A stretch of DNA of 64,000 nt from Prevotella sp. MGM1 (GCF_002933775.1 NZ_BEWV01000136.1:158304-222303); one strand, 5' to 3'. Positions 52,048-62,330 are shown, counted from the stretch's first letter. Program-made: numbers and translations. Notes: generated by a model from the sequence alone, not told the origin.

Positions 52048-52098
52048 AATCACCCCATGTCTCAAAAGTTAGCGGAACTTTTGAGACATGGGGTGATT
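52048..52098. terminator. Bidirectional terminator with a perfect 23-bp stem
   Basis: 52048-52070 pairs with 52076-52098 around loop AGCGG. It lies between the TRIC gene and the DEAD-box helicase gene (convergent). Confidence 0.8.
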
Positions 52099-52175
52099 TA
52101 TATATGTTAGTGAAATCTTCTTTTGGGGGGCAGTTCATTTGCGGATTATATTTCTAACGGTAGTAGGATTTACGG

Positions 52176-53435
52176 TTATTTCTTTTGGGGCTTTTTCCCG
52201 CTACGTCTGCGTCCGTTTCCATTTCCGTTCCCTCTGCCATGGCGTCTTGTCCCACATCTGTTTGACTGAGTGTTCTTTTCCACCTTATACTCCGGACCTT
52301 TACCGAGATTTTCAGGAAGCGGATTTTTAGTAATCACTTTCTCAAGGAATTCCTCAATCTGCTGGAACTTATAAATCTCTTTTTCGTTCACGAATGTTAT
52401 TGCCGCTCCGTCCCTGTCTGCTCTTGCGGTTCGTCCGATGCGGTGAACGTAGTCTTCGCAGTCGTGTGGGACATCGTAGTTTATCACCATTAATATGTCA
52501 TCAATGTCTATACCTCTGGAAACTATATCTGTGGCTACGAGTACGTCTTTCATTCCAGCCTTGAATTTGAACATCACTTCGTCTCGTTCTTGCTGTGTGA
52601 GATCGCTGTGCATCTGGCAGCAGTTTATTTTCAGGTTTCGCAGTTCGCGGGCAATATCTTTTACTTTGTCTTTCTTACCGGAGAAAATAATGACCCTTTT
52701 TAATTGGTTTGTAGCAAAAAGATGTTTTATTATTCCAATTTTCTGTGTGTCATAGCAAACGTATGCCGATTGTTTTATTTTTTCGGCCGGCTTGCTCACC
52801 GCTATCTTAATCTCAACAGGATTATTGAGAATAGTACGTGCAAGTTGCTGTATTTTATCCGGCATCGTGGCGGAGAACATGATTGTTTGTCGTTCTTTCG
52901 GCAGTTTGGCGACAATTTGCATTATATCATCGCTGAATCCCATATCAAGCATACGGTCAGCCTCATCGAGTACAAAAAAACTTACTTTACTCAAATCTAT
53001 GTGTCCCATTCGGATATGGCTGAGCAGTCGTCCAGGAGTAGCTATTACAACATCAGCACCCATCCGCAGACTTTTCATCTCTTGATCGTATCTGTTTCCG
53101 TCGTTTCCTCCATATACGGCAACGCTGCTTATGCTGTCAAGATAATAACCGAAGCCTTGCATTGCCTGGTCTATTTGTTGGGCAAGCTCTCTTGTCGGTG
53201 ACATAATAATGCAGTTAATGGCGTCTTTGGGATATTCGCCGTCATCGAGCATGCTTAATATCGGCAGCAAATATGCAGCTGTCTTACCGGTTCCTGTCTG
53301 TGCAACTCCAATGACATCATTGTAATCCAATATTTCAGGTATACACTTTTCTTGTATCGGTGTACAATCCTCAAAACGCATGTCATAGAGTGCGTCCAGT
53401 ATGTTGTCATTTAAAAATGTATCTTCAAATTTCAT
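52176..53435 (-). CDS. DEAD-box RNA helicase (RhlE-like)
   Basis: The 419-residue protein shows the Q motif (CTPIQEKCIPEI), AQTGTGKTAAY, PTRELAQQ, DEADRMLDMGF, SAT, and HRIGRTARADRDGA. The last 40 residues are a basic Gly/Arg/Lys tail (RRHGRGNGNG...), typical for RNA annealing or ribosome-biogenesis helicases of the RhlE group. The start overlaps the LptF/G gene stop by one base, and it is the last gene of lon-tgt-lptF/G-helicase. Confidence 0.94.
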   Translation of the reverse strand: MKFEDTFLNDNILDALYDMRFEDCTPIQEKCIPEILDYNDVIGVAQTGTGKTAAYLLPILSMLDDGEYPKDAINCIIMSPTRELAQQIDQAMQGFGYYLDSISSVAVYGGNDGNRYDQEMKSLRMGADVVIATPGRLLSHIRMGHIDLSKVSFFVLDEADRMLDMGFSDDIMQIVAKLPKERQTIMFSATMPDKIQQLARTILNNPVEIKIAVSKPAEKIKQSAYVCYDTQKIGIIKHLFATNQLKRVIIFSGKKDKVKDIARELRNLKINCCQMHSDLTQQERDEVMFKFKAGMKDVLVATDIVSRGIDIDDILMVINYDVPHDCEDYVHRIGRTARADRDGAAITFVNEKEIYKFQQIEEFLEKVITKNPLPENLGKGPEYKVEKNTQSNRCGTRRHGRGNGNGNGRRRSGKKPQKK

Positions 53436-54643
53436 TAATTAGGTGCTTTTTTATAACAAAAATATGCAATTATAAAATATAGTAGGTTTGGAATCCATGC
53501 AGCAATTACCGGTGGGGTATTTGCGTTGATGGCAAAAGTGGAACTTACTGTTTGCAGAAGTATATAAGAAAAACTCAAAATCAGACCGATACCGAGATAT
53601 AACCCCATTCCGCCCTTGCGCTTTCTGGCACTAAGGCTCAGTCCTATGATGGTGAGAATGAACGATGCGAAACACGTGGCTATTCGCTTGTGATACTCTA
53701 CCTCATATTGAACTACATTACCGGAGCCGCGGTCTTTTTGTTTAGATATGTAGCGTTTGAGTTCTGGACTTGTGAAAGTTTCTTGTTGTCCCTTGCTGAA
53801 AACGAGATCCATAGGCTCCATCATTATTGTTGTGTCTTTCTCAAATCCGGATGTGATATGTTCCTTCATTCCTTTTAATGTTCTTATTTTGTAGCTGATG
53901 GCTTTCCAGTGATAGCGTGAATCGGATATGGTGTCGTATTTGATCACATTGGCTGTCATTTGACTTACAAGTTTTTTGTTCTCGAATTTGTATAGCGAGA
54001 AACCAAATCCGGTCTTTGTCTTGTCGTCGTATTGAGCTATATATGCAATAACTCCTTTACCCACTTGAAGTTGTATGTTTGTGGCTGACGTTTGTTTTTT
54101 GCTGTTCTTATATTGAGATTCGAAGTTATGGCGTATTACAGTACCTTTGGGAATGATGTAAGAACCAAGATAAAAATTCAATACGGATATCATCGCGGCC
54201 GAAATCATGTATGGTCTTAGCAGGCGCTTAAAACTCATGCCACATGCCAACATCGCTATAATCTCTGAGTTACCGGCAAGTTTGGATGTGAAAAAAATAA
54301 CGGCAATGAAAACGAACAACGGACTGAACAGGTTGGCGTAGTATGGCACGAAATTAGCATAGTAGTCAAAGATTATGGCTCGTAAAGGTGCGTGATATAC
54401 GCTGAACTTGGCCAGATTATCATTAATATCCAATACAATGGCTATACTTATGATAAGGAATATTGAATAGATATATGTTCCGATGAACTTTTTTATGATA
54501 TATCTGTCGAGACGTTTGATATACCTGAATGGATTGAAAATGCCAAGTTTGTGTATGACATGACTGTAACATCCGTTGTATTGGTCTGTCGAATGCCGGA
54601 ATTTTAGTATCTTATGCAATGGGTTACTATTATAGAATCTCAT
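53435..54643 (-). CDS. LptF/LptG-family LPS export permease
   Basis: The 402-residue membrane protein has six predicted membrane segments in two groups of three (about 50-155 and 305-400), with a periplasmic beta-jellyroll domain (about 170-300) between. LDRYIIKKFIGTYIYSIFLI is the family opening. It forms the inner-membrane part of the LPS transport complex with LptB. The first 45 residues are longer than usual for the family, but no other good start exists. LptF versus LptG cannot be decided. Confidence 0.88.
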   Translation of the reverse strand: MRFYNSNPLHKILKFRHSTDQYNGCYSHVIHKLGIFNPFRYIKRLDRYIIKKFIGTYIYSIFLIISIAIVLDINDNLAKFSVYHAPLRAIIFDYYANFVPYYANLFSPLFVFIAVIFFTSKLAGNSEIIAMLACGMSFKRLLRPYMISAAMISVLNFYLGSYIIPKGTVIRHNFESQYKNSKKQTSATNIQLQVGKGVIAYIAQYDDKTKTGFGFSLYKFENKKLVSQMTANVIKYDTISDSRYHWKAISYKIRTLKGMKEHITSGFEKDTTIMMEPMDLVFSKGQQETFTSPELKRYISKQKDRGSGNVVQYEVEYHKRIATCFASFILTIIGLSLSARKRKGGMGLYLGIGLILSFSYILLQTVSSTFAINANTPPVIAAWIPNLLYFIIAYFCYKKAPN

Positions 54644-54660
54644 GTCTATAAAAACAGTTA

Positions 54661-55788
54661 TTAAACTCTTCGGCCTAAATCATCTATGACACTACGCTTC
54701 CATGCAACAAAATCTCCTTGTTCGATATGGTGTCTTGCGTCGGTAACGAGTCTTATATAGAAAGCAAGATTATGGATGCTGGCTATTTGCATGGCGAGAA
54801 GTTCCTGTGCCTTGAACAAATGATGAAGATATGCTTTTGTATATATACGGTCAGTTTCACATCCATCCTGGTCTATAGGTGAAAAGTCGTCTTCCCATTT
54901 TTTATTGCGCATGTTCATTGTTCCGTTGTATGTAAAGAGCATCGCATTTCGTCCGTTGCGTGTTGGCATGACGCAATCGAACATATCTACGCCGCGCTCA
55001 ATAGCTTCGAGAATGTTCTGTGGGGTCCCTACGCCCATCAAATATCTTGGCTTTTCTTTTGGAAGAACCTCATTGACAACTTCAATCATATCGTACATGA
55101 CTTCTGTCGGTTCGCCAACAGCCAGACCTCCGATGGCATTTCCGTCAGCATCTTTGTCTGCAATGTATTTTGCCGCATCACGACGCAAATCTTTAAACGT
55201 GCATCCTTGAACTATGGGAAATAAAGTTTGCTCATATCCGTACAAAGGCTCGGTTTCATTGAAACGTTTTATACACCTGTCAAGCCAGCGTTGTGTGAGT
55301 GCCAGGCTCTTTTTCGCATATTGATAATCACTGTTTCCGGGAGGACATTCATCAAATGCCATTATGATGTCAGCACCGATGGCACGTTCAGTATCCATAA
55401 CGTTTTCCGGAGTAAAGATATGTTTTGAGCCATCTATGTGTGATCTGAATTCACATCCTTCCTCACGCAGTTTTCGTATACCAGTGAGCGAAAAGACTTG
55501 AAATCCGCCAGAATCCGTTAATATAGGTCTGTCCCATCCTCCGAAACGGTGAAGACCTCCCGCCTTTTTAAGAATATCAAGTCCGGGACGCAGATACAGA
55601 TGATATGTATTGCCTAATATTATTTGGGCTTTGACTTGCTCTCTCAACTCTGAGAAATGAACACCTTTCACACTGCCACAAGTTCCTACCGGCATGAAGA
55701 TAGGTGTTTTTATCACGCCGTGTGCAGTGGTGATAATACCTGTTCGTGCGTCTGACGAACTGTCGGTATGCAGTAATTGGAATTCCAT
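54661..55788 (-). CDS. tgt: tRNA-guanine(34) transglycosylase with altered zinc site
   Basis: The 375-residue enzyme exchanges guanine 34 for preQ1 (queuosine pathway). DSGGFQVFSL holds the substrate-binding Asp, GGLAVGEPTEVM follows, and the nucleophile Asp is in MFDCVMPTRNGR. The usual zinc-binding CxCxxC is DGCETD here: only C310 aligns with the second Cys, the others being Asp, while the His of IHNL (H339) remains. The fold probably tolerates this (Bacteroidota variant). It overlaps lon by one base. Confidence 0.93.
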   Translation of the reverse strand: MEFQLLHTDSSSDARTGIITTAHGVIKTPIFMPVGTCGSVKGVHFSELREQVKAQIILGNTYHLYLRPGLDILKKAGGLHRFGGWDRPILTDSGGFQVFSLTGIRKLREEGCEFRSHIDGSKHIFTPENVMDTERAIGADIIMAFDECPPGNSDYQYAKKSLALTQRWLDRCIKRFNETEPLYGYEQTLFPIVQGCTFKDLRRDAAKYIADKDADGNAIGGLAVGEPTEVMYDMIEVVNEVLPKEKPRYLMGVGTPQNILEAIERGVDMFDCVMPTRNGRNAMLFTYNGTMNMRNKKWEDDFSPIDQDGCETDRIYTKAYLHHLFKAQELLAMQIASIHNLAFYIRLVTDARHHIEQGDFVAWKRSVIDDLGRRV

Positions 55789-58235
55789 TATTTCTTATCT
55801 TCCTCTATTTCAAATATTAAAGGATTGTCAACAGTTTCCTCTGTGAGGGCAAAGTCCCATACGTCTTGGACATTTTCCACATAATGGAAAGTGATACCTT
55901 TAAGGTAGACATCAGGAATTTCATCTATGTCTTTCTTGTTTTCGCGACACATTAAAATATCCGTTATGCCGGCTCTTTTGGCTGCTAATATCTTTTCTTT
56001 TATTCCTCCGACAGGCAATACTTTTCCTCTCAGTGTTATTTCACCTGTCATGGCCGTATTCTTTCTTACTTTGCGTTGGGTAAGTGCCGATGCTATAGAT
56101 GTTGCAATGGTTATTCCGGCAGAAGGCCCGTCCTTGGGAGTGGCGCCTTCAGGGACATGAATGTGAATGTTCCAATTATCGAAAATCCTGTAGTCGATAT
56201 TCAATTTGTCAGCATGTGCTTTTACGTATTCCAGTGCGAGTACAGCCGACTCTTTCATTACGTCTCCCAGATTTCCGGTAAGTGTAAGCTTGGTTCCTTT
56301 TCCTTTGCTCATGCTTGTCTCTATGAACAATATCTCTCCGCCCACACTTGTCCATGCCAAACCGGTTACGACTCCCGCATAAGAGTTTCCCTGATAAATA
56401 TCCCGATAGTAGGGGGGCTTTCCGAGAAGGCTTTCAATTTCAGTAGGAGAAATCTTATTATATGGCAATAAGCCTTCTTTGGCTTTTGTGAAAGCGAGTT
56501 TTCTCAAAGCCTTGTTTATTTGCTTTTCAAGTTGACGAACTCCGCTTTCTCTTGTGTATTGCTCTATTATTTTTTCAATCGCAGACTTATTGAAAGCCAA
56601 TTTTTTTTCATCCAACAGGCCGGTACTGTCTTTTTCTTTTGGAATAAGATGCCTTTTGGCAATCTCGATCTTCTCTTCTGTGATATAACCGCTTACCTCT
56701 ATAATTTCCATGCGGTCAAGCAATGGTCTTGGTATTGTATTAAGTTCATTTGCCGTAGCAATGAAGAGTACTTTCGACAGATCATAGTCCACATCGAGAT
56801 AATTATCGTGAAAAGCTGTATTTTGTTCAGGATCGAGAACTTCGAGCAATGCTGAAGCTGGATCTCCATTGACTGTATTTTGTGTTACTTTGTCAATTTC
56901 ATCAAGAATGAAAACCGGATTGGAAGAGCCTGCTTTTTGTATGTTCTTTATTATTCTTCCGGCCATGGCACCGATATATGTACGCCTGTGACCTCTTATT
57001 TCGGCTTCATCGTGTAATCCGCCAAGAGACATACGCACATATTTCCTGTTCATTGCATCGGCGATACTTTTTCCGAGACTGGTTTTTCCGACTCCCGGAG
57101 GGCCATAGAGGCACAAGATGGGTGATTTCAGGTCTCTGCGCAGACTCAAAACGGCAATGTATTCAAGGATTCTTTCCTTTACCTTCTCCATTCCATAATG
57201 GTCTTTATCAAGGACTTTCTGTGCTTTTGTTATGTTTAGGTCGTCTTCTGTATATTCATTCCAAGGAAGTGAGACAAATGTCTGGAGATAAGTGAGTTGT
57301 ATGTTATACTCCGGACTTTGTGGATTTAATTGGTCGAGTTTGTCCAGTTCCTTCATGAATATAGTCTCGACATCCTCATTCCAAAGTTTTGTTGCAGCTT
57401 TATCCAGTAACTCTTTTCTTTCCGGTGAGCCGTCGCCGTTACCTATCTCAGCCTGGATATTCTTTATCTGTTGTTGTAAAAAGTAGTTTTTCTGTTGCTC
57501 GTCTATGTCATCACGAGTCTTATTTCTTATATCCTGTTTAAGACTCTGAAGCGCAAGTTCTCTGTTTATTATTCTCAAAGTATAGAAGAGCCTGTCTTTG
57601 ATGGAGTCCATTTCCAATAATTCCATCTTTTCTTTTATCGAGAATAGCATATTGGAACATATAAAGTTCAATGCCATGACATCGTTGTTCACATTCTTGA
57701 TGGCAAAGGTTGCCTCTTCTGGAATATCGTCGTTGATTTTTACGTATTCGGCAGTAGTGTTACGTAAATCTTCTATTGCGGTTGTAAACTCACTGTCGTT
57801 ATTATCAGGAAAAGTTTCATGCGCAACTTCAACCTTACCTGTAAGATAAGGTTTTTTGCGTATGATAGAAGTTAGTTTCAGTCTGCCTAACCCTTGTATA
57901 ATTGCAGTGATATTATTATTTGGCAGGCTGAGAATCTTTACTACTTTTGCAAAAACTCCGTATTCGTAAAGGTCATTTTTGGAGGGTTCGTCTATATCCG
58001 GATCTTTTTGGCATACAATGCCTATGAGTGTACCGGAAGCTTCTGCTTTTTTTATCAACGTCATGCTTGATTCCCTACCGATAAGTATAGGAGAAACCAC
58101 ACCAGGGAAAAGCACAAGATTTCTTACAGCAAGTATGGGCATGCTTTCCGGCATGTTTATATTGGAAAGGTCGCTGAAATCGCCTTCTATATCGGCAATC
58201 ATTGAGAATGCCTTGTTATTTTGCTTATTACTCAT
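55788..58235 (-). CDS. lon: ATP-dependent protease Lon
   Basis: The 815-residue cytosolic protease has an N-terminal substrate domain (about 28-235), AAA+ module ([15 protein letters not shown] near 380; FILDEIDKV) and C-terminal Ser-Lys protease domain ([10 protein letters not shown] with the catalytic Ser; the Lys in [14 protein letters not shown]). It degrades misfolded and regulatory proteins. It heads the operon with tgt, lptF/G and the helicase. The promoter box is at 58260-58267. Confidence 0.96.
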   Translation of the reverse strand: MSNKQNNKAFSMIADIEGDFSDLSNINMPESMPILAVRNLVLFPGVVSPILIGRESSMTLIKKAEASGTLIGIVCQKDPDIDEPSKNDLYEYGVFAKVVKILSLPNNNITAIIQGLGRLKLTSIIRKKPYLTGKVEVAHETFPDNNDSEFTTAIEDLRNTTAEYVKINDDIPEEATFAIKNVNNDVMALNFICSNMLFSIKEKMELLEMDSIKDRLFYTLRIINRELALQSLKQDIRNKTRDDIDEQQKNYFLQQQIKNIQAEIGNGDGSPERKELLDKAATKLWNEDVETIFMKELDKLDQLNPQSPEYNIQLTYLQTFVSLPWNEYTEDDLNITKAQKVLDKDHYGMEKVKERILEYIAVLSLRRDLKSPILCLYGPPGVGKTSLGKSIADAMNRKYVRMSLGGLHDEAEIRGHRRTYIGAMAGRIIKNIQKAGSSNPVFILDEIDKVTQNTVNGDPASALLEVLDPEQNTAFHDNYLDVDYDLSKVLFIATANELNTIPRPLLDRMEIIEVSGYITEEKIEIAKRHLIPKEKDSTGLLDEKKLAFNKSAIEKIIEQYTRESGVRQLEKQINKALRKLAFTKAKEGLLPYNKISPTEIESLLGKPPYYRDIYQGNSYAGVVTGLAWTSVGGEILFIETSMSKGKGTKLTLTGNLGDVMKESAVLALEYVKAHADKLNIDYRIFDNWNIHIHVPEGATPKDGPSAGITIATSIASALTQRKVRKNTAMTGEITLRGKVLPVGGIKEKILAAKRAGITDILMCRENKKDIDEIPDVYLKGITFHYVENVQDVWDFALTEETVDNPLIFEIEEDKK

Positions 58236-58259
58236 TACTTATTTAATAATTCAAAAGTG

Positions 58260-58267
58260 CAAAGTTA
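58260..58267 (-). promoter_or_regulatory. Bacteroidota -7 box (TAACTTTG) for lon
   Basis: On the minus strand TAACTTTG lies 24 bases before the lon start. No CIRCE-type heat-shock operator was seen. Confidence 0.6.
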
Positions 58268-58400
58268 CTAAATATCAGCGTAAAAACAGAAAAAAAAGGT
58301 AAAGAATGAAATGAAAGCGTGTAAATATCTTGTAAAGTACTAGTTTGGTTTATACAAAAGCATGTAATGTGGATAGTGTATTTAAATACATATACTATAT

Positions 58401-58437
58401 GTGCCCGTACTTGAAAAAATAATTCATGTACGGGCAC
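58401..58437 (-). terminator. Hairpin downstream of the DUF4301 gene
   Basis: GTGCCCGTAC (58401-58410) pairs exactly with GTACGGGCAC (58428-58437). There is no T-run on the minus strand, so termination strength is uncertain. The rest of the 250-base gap to lon holds only the lon promoter. Confidence 0.5.
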
Positions 58438-58485
58438 AAAGCACTGTAAGTTTGTATTGTTTGTTCTGGTAAAACCGTTTTTTAT

Positions 58486-60003
58486 TTATTGGTGTTGCTC
58501 ACGTAATAAATCATTAACTGTTTTTACCGGATTGAATGTTGATAGCGGTACTTCTACGAATATCGTATTCCAATCGCTCATAGCACCGTTCCACAGTCCT
58601 GGCAGTTCAAGTGCTTTCAGTTCTTTGCCGTCCTTGCTCTTACTGCTGATAAATCCTGTTGCCTTGTCAACGAAATCAGGTAGGTTGAAAGATTTTCCTT
58701 TATAGTCTTTTACGGCACACACAAGGTCGACAGGATTGAAATGTGTTCCAGTAGTAAACATTTTCATATATTCTTGATTGTTCTTGTCAATCTGGCTGCT
58801 TTCCAATATTTGGAGGCTTACGGTACCGTCTTGATTGTAAGTAAGGAATGGACCTCCACCGGGTTCACCTACGTTTTTGACAACACCGCATACACGCATA
58901 GGACGATTGAGCTTTTCTTTGAGATAAATCACAAGTTCCGTATCTTCAAGATGCTTTATGTCTGATTTTCTACAGCATAATTCTTGCTGTACGAAACGTA
59001 TTATCTCTTCAAGTTTTTCGTGGTTATATTTGCCGGAGTCAAGCGTGTTTAGGTGCTCGAATGCCTTTTTCTGCAATGAGACGAGAATGCCGGCAATGAC
59101 TTGCTTGTATTCAATTGTGTCTGCTTTCAACCTGTCCGGTACTACATTATCGATGTTCTTGATGAATATTACGTCTGCGTCAATGTCGTTGAGGTTCTCT
59201 ATCAGAGCTCCGTGTCCTCCGGGACGGAACAGAAGGCGTCCGTCGGTGGTTCTGAACGGAGTGTTGTCCGCATTTGCCGCAATGGTGTCTGTACTTGATT
59301 TCTGTTCAGAGAAAGTTATATTGTAATTAATATTGTATTTTTTTGCATATTTGTCTGATTGTTGAGATACTTTTTTCTCAAAAAACTCCATGTGTTCGTT
59401 GCTTACAGTGAAATGTACATTTGCTTCTCCATTACTTGCCGCATATAGAGCACCTTCTACAAGATGTTCTTCCATGGGAGTGCGTGCCCCATCCTCATAT
59501 TTGTGGAAAATCAGCATGCCTTTTGGAAGTTGGCCATAGTTAAGTCCTTTACTTTCAAGCATGTTGGAAACAACAGCTTTATAGTTGTTCTCGCTTATAA
59601 GTTCTTTTATTCCTTTTTTCTCGTTTTTGAGACAGATGTCATCAAGTGCGTCATAGAATGCGAATTTTTCTATATTATTGAAGTAATGCTTCTCAAAATC
59701 GGTTGACGGTGTATCATAATCGGAGGTAAGGAAAGTGAACATATCTTTAAACATGCGGCTTGCCGCTCCCGAGGCAGGGACGAACTTTACGATTTTATGA
59801 CCTTCGGCTTTGTAGTTGTTCCATTTTTTTTCGAAATCGGAACGCTCATCGGTGTTTGGTGAGATTATTCCTTGTGAGATGCTTGCCGCAGCTTCCAACT
59901 TAAGGAATGGAAATCCCGTTTTGAATTGTTTTAACTGTGTCTCGATTTGTTCAGCAGTCATGCCTTTGGCGGCAATTTGTTTAAGGTCTTCTTGTGATAA
60001 CAT
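58486..60003 (-). CDS. DUF4301-family protein, possible sugar-nucleotidyltransferase fold
   Basis: This 505-residue soluble protein has no assigned function. Residues 74-86 (FVPASGAASRMFK) resemble the nucleotide-binding G-x-G-x-R loop of nucleotidyltransferases. PGGHGALIENL (261-271) followed by VIFIKNIDNVVPD (278-290) is reminiscent of UDP-sugar pyrophosphorylases, where a similar Gly/His loop and an Asp hold substrate and metal. I therefore suspect an uncharacterised nucleotidyl or sugar transferase; this is inference. It is monocistronic, with promoter at 60033-60040. Confidence 0.8.
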   Translation of the reverse strand: MLSQEDLKQIAAKGMTAEQIETQLKQFKTGFPFLKLEAAASISQGIISPNTDERSDFEKKWNNYKAEGHKIVKFVPASGAASRMFKDMFTFLTSDYDTPSTDFEKHYFNNIEKFAFYDALDDICLKNEKKGIKELISENNYKAVVSNMLESKGLNYGQLPKGMLIFHKYEDGARTPMEEHLVEGALYAASNGEANVHFTVSNEHMEFFEKKVSQQSDKYAKKYNINYNITFSEQKSSTDTIAANADNTPFRTTDGRLLFRPGGHGALIENLNDIDADVIFIKNIDNVVPDRLKADTIEYKQVIAGILVSLQKKAFEHLNTLDSGKYNHEKLEEIIRFVQQELCCRKSDIKHLEDTELVIYLKEKLNRPMRVCGVVKNVGEPGGGPFLTYNQDGTVSLQILESSQIDKNNQEYMKMFTTGTHFNPVDLVCAVKDYKGKSFNLPDFVDKATGFISSKSKDGKELKALELPGLWNGAMSDWNTIFVEVPLSTFNPVKTVNDLLREQHQ

Positions 60004-60032
60004 AATTTATTGTGTTATTAGTAATAATGCAG

Positions 60033-60040
60033 CAAATGTA
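60033..60040 (-). promoter_or_regulatory. Bacteroidota -7 box (TACATTTG) for the DUF4301 gene
   Basis: On the minus strand TACATTTG lies 29 bases before the start codon. Confidence 0.55.
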
Positions 60041-60082
60041 GTAACTTTTTATCTAAAAACCGAATAAATCGGATAAAAATCG

Positions 60083-60090
60083 TATCTTTG
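60083..60090 (+). promoter_or_regulatory. Bacteroidota -7 box (TATCTTTG) for relA
   Basis: TATCTTTG lies 29 bases upstream of the ATG. It is divergent from the DUF4301 promoter 43 bases away. Confidence 0.6.
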
Positions 60091-60119
60091 CAATAATATA
60101 TTAACATACGGGTGTAATT

Positions 60120-62330
60120 ATGGTTGAAAGATTGGATTTTACGGCAGAGGAACTAAAAAAAACGCTTGATATATATAAAAATATTAAGGTAGTTATTGGT
60201 TCTTCTCTTATTGATGGTGATGAAGAAAAAGTACGTAAACATTTGATAAACTCTATTGAATGCAATCAGGTGGGGCGTGATGCTTTTGGGCTTAATCCGA
60301 TACTTTTTAGTTTTCAGGCAGCTCAGATTGTTGTTGATGAGATTGGATTGAAGCGTGATGCCGTGCTTGCAGTCTTGTTGCATCCGAGTGTATCCGGTGG
60401 ATTTGTTTCTATAGAAGAAGTCAATTGGGAATTTGGTGAGGCTGTGTCACGTATTCTTCATGGTTTGCAGCGAATTTCAGATTTGTACTCCAAAAATCCG
60501 GTTATCGAGAGTGAGAATTTCCGTAATCTTCTTCTGTCGTTTGCCGAAGATATGCAGGTTATTCTTATTATGATAGCGTCTCGTGTCAATCTTATGCGTC
60601 AGATAAGGGATTGTCAGAACATGGAAAGCAAATCAAGGGTATCGGAAGAAGCGGCTTATTTATATGCTCCGTTGGCCCATAAACTTGGGTTGTATAAGTT
60701 GAAGAGTGAGCTTGAAGATTTGTCATTGAAGTATCTTGAACATGATGCTTATTATATGATAAAAGATAAATTGAGTGCCACGAAAGCTGCGCGTGATAAA
60801 TATATAGAGAGCTTTATTGGTCCGATTGAAGAGAAACTGGCTCTTGCCGGATTAAGATTTCACATGAAAGGCCGTACCAAGAGTATCCATTCTATCTGGC
60901 AGAAGATGAAGAAACAGAAGTGCGGTTTCGAGGGGATATATGACCTTTTCGCCATTCGTATTATTATAGATACCGATGTTGAGAAAGAGAAAATGCAGTG
61001 CTGGCAGGCCTATTCGATAGTTACTGATATGTATCAGCCCAATCCGAAACGTTTGCGTGACTGGCTTTCCGTTCCGAAATCAAATGGATATGAGAGTCTG
61101 CATATAACGGTGCTCGGTCCGGAACAGAAATGGGTGGAGGTGCAGATACGTACCGAACGTATGGATGAGGTTGCCGAGCGCGGTGTGGCAGCCCATTGGA
61201 GATACAAAGGTATAAAGGGTGAGACAGGCTTGGACGAGTGGCTGACAAATATCCGTAATATACTTGAGACGAGCGATGGCTTGCAGGTGATGGATCAGTT
61301 TAAGATGGATCTTTATGAGGATGAGGTGTTTGTCTTTACACCGAGAGGAGATCTGTTTAAATTTCCTAAAGGTTCTACCGTGCTTGATTTCGCATATCAT
61401 ATCCATTCGAAAATTGGAAATAGCTGTACCGGCGCTCGAATAAACAATAAGGTAGTATCACTGCGTGAGAGGTTGCAGAGTGGAGATCAGGTGGAGATAA
61501 TGACATCAACTACTCAGAAGCCGAAGCAGGACTGGCTTAATATCGTAAAGACATCAAGGGCAAAGTCAAAAATACGTCTTGCGTTAAAGGAGACACAAGT
61601 TAAGGAAGGGTTGTTTGCCAAGGAGATGATAGAGCGCAAATTTAAGAATCGTAAGATTGAGATAGAAGAGTCTTTGATGGCCCGTCTTATTAAGAAACTC
61701 GGGTTTAAGGAAGTAAGTGATTTCTACAAGCAGATATCCGACGGTTCTCTTGATGTCAATACCATAATAGATAAATATCTTGAAATACAGGCTCGTGATA
61801 CGGGTCTGGTATCTGACGGTCCGTCAAGAAGTGCCGAGGAGTTTAATTTTCAGAATGAGACTGAACAGAAAAACAAGATAAACGATGATGTTCTCGTAAT
61901 CGATAGAAACCTGAAAGGACTTGATTATCAGCTTTCCAGGTGTTGCCAGCCAATATACGGAGACGACGTCTTTGGCTTTGTCACTGTCAGTGGCGGTATC
62001 AAGATACATCGTTGCGATTGTCCTAACGCCGCAGAGCTACGCAAGCGTTTTGGCTACCGTATCGTAAAGGCGAGGTGGAGTGGCAAGGGTGCGTCTCAGT
62101 ATTCAATAACCTTGCGTGTCATAGGAAATGATGATATAGGCATCGTGAACAATCTTACAAGTATAATCAGTAAGGACGAGAAACTGACATTGCGCAGCAT
62201 CAGCATAGACAGTAACGACGGTCTGTTTAGGGGCAATCTGGTTATAATGATTGATGATACGTCTAAGTTGGAGGCTCTTATTAGAAAACTGCGTACCGTG
62301 AAAGGTGTGAAACTTGTTGAGCGAATATAG
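60120..62330 (+). CDS. relA: RelA/SpoT-family (p)ppGpp synthetase with degenerate hydrolase domain
   Basis: The 736-residue protein has an N-terminal HD domain in which metal ligands are lost: LLHPSVSGG (88-94) replaces LLHDxxEDT, and IASRVNLMR (152-160) replaces ADRLxNMR. The synthetase domain is intact: GRTKSIHSIWQKM, DLFAIRIII, PKSNGYESLH and VEVQIRTERMDEVAE. TGS (about 400-460, DEVFVFTPRGDLF), a Cys-containing RRM/zinc-finger-like part (LSRCCQPIYGD) and ACT (about 655-736) follow. It should make (p)ppGpp during stress but not degrade it. The promoter box is at 60083-60090. Confidence 0.93.
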   Translation: MVERLDFTAEELKKTLDIYKNIKVVIGSSLIDGDEEKVRKHLINSIECNQVGRDAFGLNPILFSFQAAQIVVDEIGLKRDAVLAVLLHPSVSGGFVSIEEVNWEFGEAVSRILHGLQRISDLYSKNPVIESENFRNLLLSFAEDMQVILIMIASRVNLMRQIRDCQNMESKSRVSEEAAYLYAPLAHKLGLYKLKSELEDLSLKYLEHDAYYMIKDKLSATKAARDKYIESFIGPIEEKLALAGLRFHMKGRTKSIHSIWQKMKKQKCGFEGIYDLFAIRIIIDTDVEKEKMQCWQAYSIVTDMYQPNPKRLRDWLSVPKSNGYESLHITVLGPEQKWVEVQIRTERMDEVAERGVAAHWRYKGIKGETGLDEWLTNIRNILETSDGLQVMDQFKMDLYEDEVFVFTPRGDLFKFPKGSTVLDFAYHIHSKIGNSCTGARINNKVVSLRERLQSGDQVEIMTSTTQKPKQDWLNIVKTSRAKSKIRLALKETQVKEGLFAKEMIERKFKNRKIEIEESLMARLIKKLGFKEVSDFYKQISDGSLDVNTIIDKYLEIQARDTGLVSDGPSRSAEEFNFQNETEQKNKINDDVLVIDRNLKGLDYQLSRCCQPIYGDDVFGFVTVSGGIKIHRCDCPNAAELRKRFGYRIVKARWSGKGASQYSITLRVIGNDDIGIVNNLTSIISKDEKLTLRSISIDSNDGLFRGNLVIMIDDTSKLEALIRKLRTVKGVKLVERI

